The notes below the pieces were generated by a model that searched no databases, was not told where the DNA came from, and saw nothing but the letters and a program-made list of their open reading frames with translations. Both the position numbers and the translations under genes were made by a program. From Methanobacteriota archaeon (GTDB lineage: Archaea; Thermoplasmatota; Poseidoniia; Poseidoniales; Poseidoniaceae), in the NCBI GenBank assembly GCA_002727485.1, contig PBXE01000047.1, forward strand, positions 29,365 through 40,914: 11,550 bases of DNA, given 5' to 3'. Position 1 is the stretch's first letter. Each line of letters starts with the position of its first letter. This document shows positions 1 through 6,483 of the stretch, one piece after another.

Positions 1-117
1 TTCGGCAGATATGGTGCTGAATCGTTCACTCAATTTGTAGGTTGGTGCTTGGTACCCATTTCTTTATGGGTCACAGCGAATGCAATTATCACTAGTTCTC
101 TCTTCGGAATAATTTGA
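1..117 (+). CDS. C-terminal end of a membrane protein (partial)
   Basis: The first reading frame is open from base 1 to a TGA at 115-117 and gives 38 residues. The translation begins FGRYGAESFTQFVGWCLVP and continues into a hydrophobic run (VTANAIITSSLFGII) at the extreme C-terminus, which reads like the last membrane helix of a multi-pass protein. The start lies outside the window, so length and family cannot be judged. It points the same way as the nuclease-like gene that starts 36 bases later. I do not recognise the family. That it is a real gene end is supported by the protein-like composition and the fit with the next gene, not by any motif. Confidence 0.55.
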   Translation, partial: FGRYGAESFTQFVGWCLVPISLWVTANAIITSSLFGII

Positions 118-152
118 TAACTTTAACAAACATTAATGTAAATCTTTGATTC
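118..152 (+). promoter_or_regulatory. short spacer with weak TATA-like box and palindrome
   Basis: The 35 bases before the nuclease-like gene are AT-rich. TTTAACAA at about 122-129 sits roughly 26 bases before the ATG, where an archaeal TATA box would lie for a leaderless transcript. A perfect 10-bp palindrome, ACATTAATGT, lies at 130-139. There is no Shine-Dalgarno sequence before the ATG at 153. The promoter reading is inference from spacing only. Confidence 0.25.
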
Positions 153-1070
153 ATGAATGAGTTACAAACAATGTGGAGCATAAGCAGAAGAAAATCACTA
201 ATTAATTGTCCAAGAGAATATGTATTGAAATATTCAAATAATCAAAATAAATATATCAATAAAAAGAAAAAACCGGGAAATAAAAATATTGAAGATATTT
301 TTATTAGGATTCTTAGAGAAGTGATGATTGAAAAATTAGAGGACCAAAGAAATGGAATAATTTGGTCTGAAAGAATGACACAGCTTAAACTAAGAATGAA
401 TCTTGAATTAGAGATTGGAAAGAAAATATTAAACAAAATTAAAAATTCAAATTCTAGTTTTTTTGAAGATTTAACCCTTAGTGCAAGAAAACAATTAGAT
501 TCATTATGGAATACAAATATTTTCCGTAGAATAGGTAGTAACAGAATAAAGAGATGGTCTTGTTTAGATAGAATTAAATCAGCACCTATCGCACACTTAG
601 ATATTTTCTGTTCACCTGATTTGATTTTTCAAGTTAACAATAAATGGCATCTTTTGAGGATCGATTTTCTTGGAGAAAAAACGACCAATTTTGAAGATTT
701 AGAAGCTTTAGCAATGGTGAATTGGTCTATAAATAACCGAAATTTACCCGATCTAAGCAAGAAATATATCGTACATATATTGAAATATAGAAATAGCAAA
801 TGGATATATCAAAGATTTTCCCCTTCTGATATATTATTACAACAATCTAAACAATTACTTGAAAAAGACGTACATCAGATGAATCAACTTGTAAATAAAA
901 CAGGACCAATGATTAATTTATCTATCATTCCGCTTTCAAATAATCCCGAGTACTGTAAAAAATGTAATTTTAAGAATTCATGCCCTGCAAAAAAAGGATT
1001 AGCAAAAGCAAAAATTGAACAAGTTTTGTCTGAATATAATTTTGCTAAAGAAAAATTTGATTCAAATTAA
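153..1070 (+). CDS. Fe-S PD-(D/E)XK (Cas4/RecB-like) nuclease-fold protein, active site incomplete
   Basis: 305 aa. The N-terminus has the SxSxxxxxxxCPREYxLKY pattern seen at the start of RecB/AddB/Cas4-type nuclease domains, with Cys19. The C-terminus has Cys268-x2-Cys271-x5-Cys277. One early and three late cysteines in this spacing is the arrangement that holds a 4Fe-4S cluster in Cas4, AddB and Dna2 nucleases. Between them, SPDLIF supplies a plausible metal-binding Asp156, and LLRIDF supplies Asp171. In active members the second acidic residue is followed by x-Lys; here the position is Leu173, with the nearest lysine at 176. The usual downstream Gln-xxx-Tyr motif is replaced by FEDLEALAMVNW. 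So the fold is likely but nuclease activity is doubtful, unless Lys176 substitutes. The gene is more AT-rich than sucCD. It is followed tail to tail by the TPI gene, sharing the bases TTAA (1067-1070) as both stop codons. There is no cas gene beside it, so a Cas4 role in CRISPR adaptation is not indicated; a repair or replication role is inference. Confidence 0.6.
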   Translation: MNELQTMWSISRRKSLINCPREYVLKYSNNQNKYINKKKKPGNKNIEDIFIRILREVMIEKLEDQRNGIIWSERMTQLKLRMNLELEIGKKILNKIKNSNSSFFEDLTLSARKQLDSLWNTNIFRRIGSNRIKRWSCLDRIKSAPIAHLDIFCSPDLIFQVNNKWHLLRIDFLGEKTTNFEDLEALAMVNWSINNRNLPDLSKKYIVHILKYRNSKWIYQRFSPSDILLQQSKQLLEKDVHQMNQLVNKTGPMINLSIIPLSNNPEYCKKCNFKNSCPAKKGLAKAKIEQVLSEYNFAKEKFDSN

Positions 1071-1750
1071 GAAGATAAGTCATCTAAAACTGAATCTACA
1101 TCTTCAGCCTTAGTTACGCCACTGGCAAGAAGTACGCCCTCTGCTCCAAGTTCAATTGCTTTACGAACATCAGAACCATTTTTCACACCTGCGCCACAAA
1201 GAACTCTTACATTTGGATTGACAGATTTCACTGCACTTACTGTATCGGAAACAATTGAAGGATCTGCAGTTGTTACAGATATATCTCCACCTATTAATTC
1301 TGGAGGTTCAACAGCAATAAAAGTAGGATTAAGTTTGGCTAATTCAATCGCTTCTTCTACATCTGCGGCACACGCACATACAGGGAAATCATCTGGTAGC
1401 ATTTCCATTAAATCCTTGACATGTTGCATGCTAACCTTATGCTCAGCATGATTGATAACTGTTCCAACCGCTCCTCGGAAAATAGCAGAATCTGGTTCCA
1501 ACCATCCGGTATGACTTCCTTTTCCTACCGGATCAAGATGTTGAGACCAGACCTCTAGATTTTTTGAATTTGAAGAAATTGAAGATAAATCAAAGGCTGA
1601 AACAACAGCAATCATTCTAAAATTTCTATCTGAGAACTTTTCCATGGACAGTGCTAAATCTTCTGCTGATTGACCACTTGCCGATTCATACGTTTTAAAA
1701 TTCACAACAATCAATGGCTTGTCCATAAAATTGGCATTCAACATTAACAT
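1067..1750 (-). CDS. tpiA: triosephosphate isomerase (archaeal type)
   Basis: Interconverts dihydroxyacetone phosphate and glyceraldehyde 3-phosphate in the cytoplasm, for gluconeogenesis/glycolysis and to supply DHAP for the glycerol-1-phosphate backbone of archaeal lipids. The 227-aa length is that of archaeal TPI, about 25 residues shorter than bacterial or eukaryotic enzymes. The catalytic set is present: Asn17 and Lys19 in VVNFKTY, His101 in INHAEHK, Glu148 in VEPPELIGG. Phosphate-binding loops CGAG (185-188) and GVLLASG (205-211) are intact. The start at 1750 has GGAAG upstream; a start at 1726 (Met9, giving MDKPLIVVNFKTY) would also fit the family but has no such site. It lies 28 bases after the nucleotidyltransferase gene in the same direction and is probably the last gene of that operon. 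Assignment is very secure. Confidence 0.96.
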   Translation of the reverse strand: MLMLNANFMDKPLIVVNFKTYESASGQSAEDLALSMEKFSDRNFRMIAVVSAFDLSSISSNSKNLEVWSQHLDPVGKGSHTGWLEPDSAIFRGAVGTVINHAEHKVSMQHVKDLMEMLPDDFPVCACAADVEEAIELAKLNPTFIAVEPPELIGGDISVTTADPSIVSDTVSAVKSVNPNVRVLCGAGVKNGSDVRKAIELGAEGVLLASGVTKAEDVDSVLDDLSS

Positions 1751-1778
1751 TTTAGTTCTTCCATAAAATAATCGAAAA

Positions 1779-2783
1779 TCAATCGATTAATGGCCAATTA
1801 CTGTCGCTTAGAACTGTATCTTCTGGAATCAAAGAATCATGATCAATTATGCAATTAGAAATTACAGAATTTTTACCTATTACCACATTTCTACCCACCA
1901 AACTAGATGCTAAATGAACATTGGAGGAAATTCTTGTTCCCGATAAGATTGTTGAATTATCAATCTTTGAGTTCAATATCTCGGTATTTTTCTCAATCAT
2001 AGAATCGAAAATTATTGAATCTTCATCGACATTACCAGCAGGATTTTCAAACCAAGACTTACCACAAACATCACCGCTTGAAAATCTTTCATTTTTTATG
2101 CATGTTCGAACTGCGTCGCACCAAGATTCTCTTGTCCCTGAATCGATAAAAAATCCACTAAATTCCAAGCCGTTTAGTAATCTATCATCTGCTAACTTAG
2201 GAAATACCTCCCTTTCTATAGAGCTTTTTCCTGAAGGAATAAAATCAAAAATATCGTCGTCAAAGATATATGAACCAGCATTAATTAAATTCGAAAATAC
2301 TTCTTCCGGTTTGGGTTTCTCCATAAATTTAGTAATCTTAGAACCTCCATCTATTCCAACAATTCCAAATCTAGATGGATCATCAACTCGCCAAAGTCCC
2401 AGAGAGCCAATTCCTCCATTTTTTTGGTGCAAATTTAGCAGTTCATCGACTTTTAATGATGAAATTATATCGCCATTGAAACATGCAAAAGTACCACTGA
2501 CAACATCACTACAATTTCCCAAAGCACCTCCTGTTCCCAGTGGTTTATCTTCAGGGACAATAGTTATGTCAAAATCGAAATTAGAATTTGAAAAATATTG
2601 TTTTATCTGATTAACTTTGTAACCACCAGCAACAACAACTTCATCGATTAGGTCGTTTGGAACTGAGGAAATAACCTGCTCTAGAAGGGTTTTATCCAAC
2701 ATAGGCAAGAGTGGTTTTGGAGTCTTCTCAGTCCATGGACGAAGACGTGAACCAATTCCTCCAGCAAGAACAACCACCTGCAT
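1779..2783 (-). CDS. sugar-1-phosphate nucleotidyltransferase with C-terminal left-handed beta-helix
   Basis: 334 aa. Forms an NDP-sugar from NTP and a sugar 1-phosphate. The N-terminal Rossmann-like domain carries the full signature LAGGIGSRLRPWTEKTPKPL (residues 6-25), with the GGxGxRL nucleotide loop and the catalytic Lys23 of PKPLLP. Further family motifs are LGTGGAL (82-88), FNGD with metal-binding Asp105, EKP (155-157) and NAG (168-170). From about residue 252 the sequence has isoleucine/valine-rich hexapeptide-like repeats (NSKI, NSTIL, NVVIGKNSVISNCII), a left-handed beta-helix as in archaeal GlmU-like, glucose-1-phosphate thymidylyl- and mannose-1-phosphate guanylyltransferases. The sugar and base cannot be read from the sequence. 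No Shine-Dalgarno sequence precedes the ATG at 2783, and 45 bases separate it from the mini-gene upstream. Likely role: activated sugars for glycan or glycolipid synthesis. Confidence 0.9.
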   Translation of the reverse strand: MQVVVLAGGIGSRLRPWTEKTPKPLLPMLDKTLLEQVISSVPNDLIDEVVVAGGYKVNQIKQYFSNSNFDFDITIVPEDKPLGTGGALGNCSDVVSGTFACFNGDIISSLKVDELLNLHQKNGGIGSLGLWRVDDPSRFGIVGIDGGSKITKFMEKPKPEEVFSNLINAGSYIFDDDIFDFIPSGKSSIEREVFPKLADDRLLNGLEFSGFFIDSGTRESWCDAVRTCIKNERFSSGDVCGKSWFENPAGNVDEDSIIFDSMIEKNTEILNSKIDNSTILSGTRISSNVHLASSLVGRNVVIGKNSVISNCIIDHDSLIPEDTVLSDSNWPLID

Positions 2784-2828
2784 AAATCAGGCTAAGATTG
2801 GCCGCCTTTCAAATAATGCGGTCATAAA

Positions 2829-2948
2829 TCATTCAGGCGGCTGTTCAACGGAGTCTTTCTCTTTATCGTTTGGATCAGAATAATCAATTCCACAACTACG
2901 ACAAACCATATTTTTGTCCCAGTCACACTGCCTTCTACAACCAGTCAT
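2829..2948 (-). CDS. 39-aa zinc-ribbon-like mini-protein
   Basis: A short frame, easily missed, translates to MTGCRRQCDWDKNMVCRSCG followed by an acidic tail ending in EQPPE. Four cysteines, Cys4-x3-Cys8-x7-Cys16-x2-Cys19, could bind one zinc ion. The start is well supported: an AGGTG Shine-Dalgarno-like sequence lies 7-8 bases before the ATG, at the stop of the thioredoxin-fold gene, which ends 8 bases upstream. This tight spacing in the same direction suggests co-translation with that gene. I do not recognise a named family. The unknown is whether it binds metal and whether it works with the redox protein before it. It could also be a small regulator or a rubredoxin-like fragment, though the spacing is not that of rubredoxin. 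Confidence 0.65.
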   Translation of the reverse strand: MTGCRRQCDWDKNMVCRSCGIDYSDPNDKEKDSVEQPPE

Positions 2949-2956
2949 ATTTACAC

Positions 2957-3541
2957 CTAAACTTTCCATTTAACAGAACAACCTATTGATTCAGTGAATT
3001 CAATTTGTGGTTTCTCGCCATTCAGTAATGACTCTATTGCATCTCTCAATTCATTACTACTAACCTGATTAGGATCTCTCGGAGAATCGTCCATTCTTCC
3101 ACTGTAAACTAATTCCCTATTCGAATCAAATAAGAAAAACTCTGGAGTTCTTTTTGCTCCAAATTTATGTGCAATTTCCTGGGTTTCATCAAAAAGATAT
3201 GGATACGGCATCCCTTTTTCAGCTCTTTTAATCATATTTTCAAATGAATCAGAAGCATAAACCTTGGCATCATTAGAATTAATCCCTATGAATCCTATAG
3301 AATTAGAGTTTGCAAATTTTGATAATTGATTAATTCTCTCAATGCTTGCAATAACATAAGGGCAATGATTACATTCGAAGACAATAATCAAACCATTTTC
3401 CCCAATATAATCACTAGAACTTACGTAATCTCCTCCAAGTGCTTTGTTTGCATTTAACAATTTGAAATCTGGAATCTCGTCACCAATACTAATTGACATA
3501 ACACACGCTATTGCTTGATGGTTAAAATTTCTTGTATCCAT
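2957..3541 (-). CDS. thioredoxin-fold (AhpC/TSA, peroxiredoxin-like) protein
   Basis: About 194 aa from the ATG at 3541. The family opening IGDEIPDFKLLN is followed by a thioredoxin-type active site CNHCPYV (Cys-x2-Cys), the cis-proline loop KRTPEFFLF, and the conserved SPRDPNQV stretch. A third cysteine lies at the extreme C-terminus in IGCSVKWKV. This layout is typical of the ~180-aa 'thioredoxin family/PRX-like' proteins, thought to act as cytoplasmic thiol oxidoreductases or peroxidases with unknown partners. No signal peptide is seen. Start choice is uncertain: the frame extends back to a TTG at 3547 that overlaps the stop of the upstream gene, the ATG at 3541 lies two bases after that stop, and the ATG at 3499 (MSISIGDEIPDF) best matches where relatives begin. 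None has a clear ribosome-binding site. Confidence 0.88.
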   Translation of the reverse strand: MDTRNFNHQAIACVMSISIGDEIPDFKLLNANKALGGDYVSSSDYIGENGLIIVFECNHCPYVIASIERINQLSKFANSNSIGFIGINSNDAKVYASDSFENMIKRAEKGMPYPYLFDETQEIAHKFGAKRTPEFFLFDSNRELVYSGRMDDSPRDPNQVSSNELRDAIESLLNGEKPQIEFTESIGCSVKWKV

Positions 3542-3543
3542 AA

Positions 3544-4221
3544 TCAAAATATTGGCCCTACTATAATACCAATAAAAATTACGATACTAGACGCAATTAC
3601 AATCAAAACATTATCATCAATTACCCCAAATTCATATCTTTCTACAACCGAAGCGACAATAGCAGATAATACGCCCCACATAGGAATTGAGGGGTCAACT
3701 GAATTACCAATAAAGAATCCAAGAGGTAGGCATAGGATAGCCATACCTAGATTACCCCATGCACTCTTCGTTCTTTTTCTAAACATTTTATTTCTAATAA
3801 TCCCAGTTACACCATCTCCAAATGCCATGTAAAGAGAAGGAAGAATTGCTAACCAAGGTTCATTTGAATATTCCCAAATAAAATATACCGATGTCCCTAA
3901 CATTAAAGCAAAAGTTGCATCGTTAACATTTTGCTCTGTTTGCATCCACCATAACCTTCTGTCGAGTAGATGAGTACTAAGAAGAGCGATGAATCCAAGA
4001 ATTCCGCCTATTAATGGCCATACTGGACTATCAAAAACTATCGGTGAAAGGATGATAGGTACTCCGCCAGCAAGCATATGGGCAATCTTACGATTATAGT
4101 ATACAGCAACCATATTTTCACAACCATTTTTTACCATGTAAGAATGTACTGGCTTAATTGCAAAAACGATGAACATAGACCACAACCCAAGTGCTAAAAA
4201 CCAGATTATGTCACTTTCCAT
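3544..4221 (-). CDS. polyprenol/phytol kinase-like integral membrane enzyme
   Basis: 225 aa with several hydrophobic segments, probably six to seven membrane helices. Family motifs of the dolichol kinase/phytol kinase/phosphatidate cytidylyltransferase group are visible in order: YNRKIAHMLAGG (Arg44, Lys45, His48), MAFGDGVTGIIRNKM (132-146), KSAWGNLGM (152-160), and ERYEFGVIDDNVLI (194-207), matching the family's E...DN ending. Such enzymes use CTP to phosphorylate long-chain isoprenoid alcohols (SEC59, VTE5) or activate lipids. In an archaeon the substrate could be geranylgeraniol, dolichol or a diacylglycerol-like lipid; the sequence does not decide. It is the first gene of the minus-strand cluster and its stop lies two bases before the ATG of the next gene. 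No Shine-Dalgarno sequence precedes the ATG. Closeness to a sugar nucleotidyltransferase fits dolichol-linked glycan or lipid synthesis (inference). Confidence 0.82.
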   Translation of the reverse strand: MESDIIWFLALGLWSMFIVFAIKPVHSYMVKNGCENMVAVYYNRKIAHMLAGGVPIILSPIVFDSPVWPLIGGILGFIALLSTHLLDRRLWWMQTEQNVNDATFALMLGTSVYFIWEYSNEPWLAILPSLYMAFGDGVTGIIRNKMFRKRTKSAWGNLGMAILCLPLGFFIGNSVDPSIPMWGVLSAIVASVVERYEFGVIDDNVLIVIASSIVIFIGIIVGPIF

Positions 4222-4350
4222 GGCATATGCTTGTTAATTAGGCGTTTAGTGGTTGAGGTTATTTCCATAGGTTTTCTATGAATAAATAAAATTGTTAATT
4301 GAATCAAAGTATTCAAAGACGGTCTTTTTCTGGAGGTATTTGGGAGAGAC
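4222..4350. promoter_or_regulatory. divergent promoter region
   Basis: These 129 bases separate the minus-strand lipid/sugar cluster from sucC and must hold the start of both transcripts. An AT-rich block, AATAAATAAAATTG (4281-4294), could act as the TATA element for either side. A small inverted repeat, CATAG-GTTTT-CTATG (4266-4280), lies just beside it. TTGTTAATT occurs twice in the same orientation (4231-4239 and 4292-4300), a possible paired regulator site. All three are suggestions from pattern and position. Confidence 0.5.
4332..4336 (+). promoter_or_regulatory. Shine-Dalgarno-like sequence before sucC
   Basis: GGAGG lies 14 bases before the sucC ATG, farther than usual. A second purine run, GGGAGAG (4342-4348), lies only two bases before the ATG. 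One of the two probably binds 16S rRNA. Together they support initiation at 4351 on a leadered transcript. Confidence 0.45.
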
Positions 4351-5559
4351 ATGAACATCCACGAATATCAAGGAAAATCACTGTTAAAGGCAAATGGAGT
4401 ACCGGTTCTAGAAGGCGTACACTGTACTTCTGTAGAGCAGGCATTAGATGCTTATGACACATTAGGTTCAAAGGTAGTTGCTGTGAAATCTCAAATCCAT
4501 GCTGGAGGAAGAGGCAAGGGTACTCTTTACAATCCAGATACTAAAGAACATGTAATGGATGGAGGAGTTAAAATTGCATTTTCTAGAGAGGACGTAGAAA
4601 CTTATTCATCTAATATCCTAGGAAATCTTCTAGTTACTATACAAACCGGAGATGAAGGAAAGGTTGTCAATAATTTATACATTGAATCAGGATGTGATAT
4701 AGCGCATGAATATTATCTTGCATTACTGGTAGATAGAGAGAATAAGTCAGTCATGATTATGGCATCAACTGAAGGAGGCATGGATATTGAAGATGTTGCT
4801 CACAATACTCCTGAATTAATTCACAAGATTTCTGTAGACCCGAATTCGGGTTTACTTGGATTCCAAAAGAGAGATTTGGGAATGGCTTTAGGTCTTTCCG
4901 GAGTTGCCCTAAAATCCTTCTTCAAAATGCTGGGTAGTATGTATGATATGTTTGTTAGTAATGACTGTGCAATGGTAGAAATTAATCCATTGGTGAAAAC
5001 ATCTGACGATCAAATTATCGCACTAGATTCAAAAATTTCATTTGATGAAAATGCTGAGTTCAGGCATAAGAATTGGGATGATCTAAGGGATCTCTCCGAA
5101 GAAGAAGATGTTGAAATTAGAGCAAAAGAAACTGGACTTTCATATGTAAAACTTGATGGAAATATTGGTTGTTTAGTTAATGGAGCAGGTCTTGCAATGG
5201 CAACTATGGATGTAATCAAACTGTACGGTGGAGAACCTGCAAATTTCTTAGATGTTGGCGGCGGTGCTAATGAAGAACAAGTAAAAACTGCTTTCTCGAT
5301 AATTCTAGAAGATCCTAACGTTAAAGGAATTCTGGTAAATATCTTCGGCGGCATAATGAGATGTGATATTATTGCTCGAGGCGTGATTGCCGCTACTGAG
5401 GCATTATCACTTGATGTACCATTAGTTGTTCGACTTGCAGGTACTAACGTCGATGAAGGAAAGAAAATTCTCGCTGCATCTACATTGAATATTCATCCTG
5501 CAGATGACTTAGCTGAAGGTGCGCAAAAGATTGTATCACTTATTGGAGGTGAGGCTTGA
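4351..5559 (+). CDS. sucC: succinyl-CoA synthetase (ADP/GDP-forming) beta subunit
   Basis: 402 aa, normal for the family. With SucD it interconverts succinyl-CoA, ADP (or GDP) and phosphate with succinate, CoA and ATP/GTP in the TCA cycle. The ATP-grasp half starts with the hallmark [12 protein letters not shown] and contains HAGGRGKG (50-57) and the metal-binding VEINPL (209-214) with Asp226. The C-terminal CoA-ligase half has [11 protein letters not shown] (277-287), DVGGGA (301-306), [10 protein letters not shown] (330-339) and RLAGTN (361-366). No residue seems missing. The 3' end carries the sucD ribosome-binding site, and its TGA overlaps the sucD ATG by one base, so the two subunits are translationally coupled. 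The better GC content of this gene and sucD relative to the nuclease-like and primase genes is consistent with higher expression. Confidence 0.97.
   Translation: MNIHEYQGKSLLKANGVPVLEGVHCTSVEQALDAYDTLGSKVVAVKSQIHAGGRGKGTLYNPDTKEHVMDGGVKIAFSREDVETYSSNILGNLLVTIQTGDEGKVVNNLYIESGCDIAHEYYLALLVDRENKSVMIMASTEGGMDIEDVAHNTPELIHKISVDPNSGLLGFQKRDLGMALGLSGVALKSFFKMLGSMYDMFVSNDCAMVEINPLVKTSDDQIIALDSKISFDENAEFRHKNWDDLRDLSEEEDVEIRAKETGLSYVKLDGNIGCLVNGAGLAMATMDVIKLYGGEPANFLDVGGGANEEQVKTAFSIILEDPNVKGILVNIFGGIMRCDIIARGVIAATEALSLDVPLVVRLAGTNVDEGKKILAASTLNIHPADDLAEGAQKIVSLIGGEA
5545..5551 (+). promoter_or_regulatory. ribosome-binding site of sucD
   Basis: GGAGGTG within the last codons of sucC is a near-perfect Shine-Dalgarno sequence seven bases before ATG 5559. 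It decides the sucD start in favour of this ATG over the TTG at 5556. Confidence 0.75.
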
Positions 5560-6482
5560 TGGCTATTTGGATAGAAGAAGATGCTAAAGTTTTGGTTCAA
5601 GGAATCACCGGAAAACAAGGACATTTCCATGCTGATAAAATGGTTGAATATGGAACCAATATTGTCGGTGGATGTACTCCTGGAAAGGGTGGACAGAAAG
5701 TTGAACTTCAAGGTAAAGAATTTCCAGTTTGGGATTCAATGAGAGAGGCTATTGAGGCGACTGATGCTGATGCTACTGTAATTTATGTCCCTCCACCTTT
5801 CGCAGGAGAAGCGATTATGGAAGCTGCTGAAGCATTTGACTCAATTAAGGGTGAAGGAATCGTAGTATGTATTACTGAAGGAATCCCTACTCTAGATATG
5901 GTCAAGGCTGTATCATATGTCTACAACAGGCCCGGTGTAAGGCTGATCGGTCCAAATTGCCCTGGGATAATTACCCCTGGGGAAAATGGTGGTGCAAAAA
6001 TTGGCATTATGCCAGGACATATTCATGCCAAAGGTAGAATTGGTATTGTTTCAAAATCTGGAACATTAACCTATGAAGCAGTTGCTCAAACAATGAGTAT
6101 TGGAGAAGGTCAATCAACATGCGTTGGGATTGGCGGAGATCCAGTTAATGGAACTGGTTTCATTGACTGTTTAGCAGCATTTGAGGCTGACAGTCAAACT
6201 GAAGCAATTGTTATGATTGGTGAAATTGGTGGAAACGCTGAAGAAGAAGCAGCGGCATGGGCTGCAGAAAATGTCAGTAAACCAATTGTTGGGTTCGTTG
6301 CTGGTGCAACCGCTCCACCTGGTAAAAGAATGGGCCACGCAGGAGCAATAATTTCTGGAGGCAAGGGTACTGCTGAAGAAAAGTTTGCTGCTTTTGAAGC
6401 AGCAGGAATCGCTTGTGCAAAAGATCCTTCAGAACTGGGAAGTGTACTCTTAGAGTCGCTTAAGAAAGCAGGATTAAGATAA
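5559..6482 (+). CDS. sucD: succinyl-CoA synthetase alpha subunit
   Basis: 307 aa from the ATG at 5559, the usual size. It binds CoA and carries the phosphorylated histidine of the complex with SucC. The CoA-binding Rossmann half shows [14 protein letters not shown] and [21 protein letters not shown] and the [12 protein letters not shown] stretch lead into the ligase half. The active-site histidine is in [20 protein letters not shown] (His260 from this ATG). Start: a strong GGAGGTG lies seven bases upstream, and ATG shares its A with the sucC stop (TGATG); an in-frame TTG three bases earlier is less likely. One base after its TAA the primase gene begins, so sucC, sucD and the primase are very likely one transcript. 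No unusual residue change is visible. Confidence 0.97.
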   Translation: MAIWIEEDAKVLVQGITGKQGHFHADKMVEYGTNIVGGCTPGKGGQKVELQGKEFPVWDSMREAIEATDADATVIYVPPPFAGEAIMEAAEAFDSIKGEGIVVCITEGIPTLDMVKAVSYVYNRPGVRLIGPNCPGIITPGENGGAKIGIMPGHIHAKGRIGIVSKSGTLTYEAVAQTMSIGEGQSTCVGIGGDPVNGTGFIDCLAAFEADSQTEAIVMIGEIGGNAEEEAAAWAAENVSKPIVGFVAGATAPPGKRMGHAGAIISGGKGTAEEKFAAFEAAGIACAKDPSELGSVLLESLKKAGLR

Positions 6483-6483
6483 T

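Noticed and set aside
153..1070. Calling this gene cas4
   Set aside because: There is no CRISPR array or other cas gene in the window, and the catalytic lysine position is not kept; only the fold and cysteine pattern are shared.
1921..2610. A 229-codon open frame on the plus strand opposite the nucleotidyltransferase gene
   Set aside because: The minus strand has every motif of a nucleotidyltransferase here; the plus-strand translation is low-complexity (Ser/Pro/Ile-rich) and shows no domain, so it is an antisense by-product.
2800..2823. Possible stem GGCCGC/GCGGTC before the nucleotidyltransferase gene
   Set aside because: Six pairs including one G-T with a twelve-base loop; too weak to separate from chance.
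4266..4280. CATAG/CTATG inverted repeat as a defined operator
   Set aside because: Five-bp arms are expected by chance in a region this AT-rich; kept only as a note in the promoter region entry.
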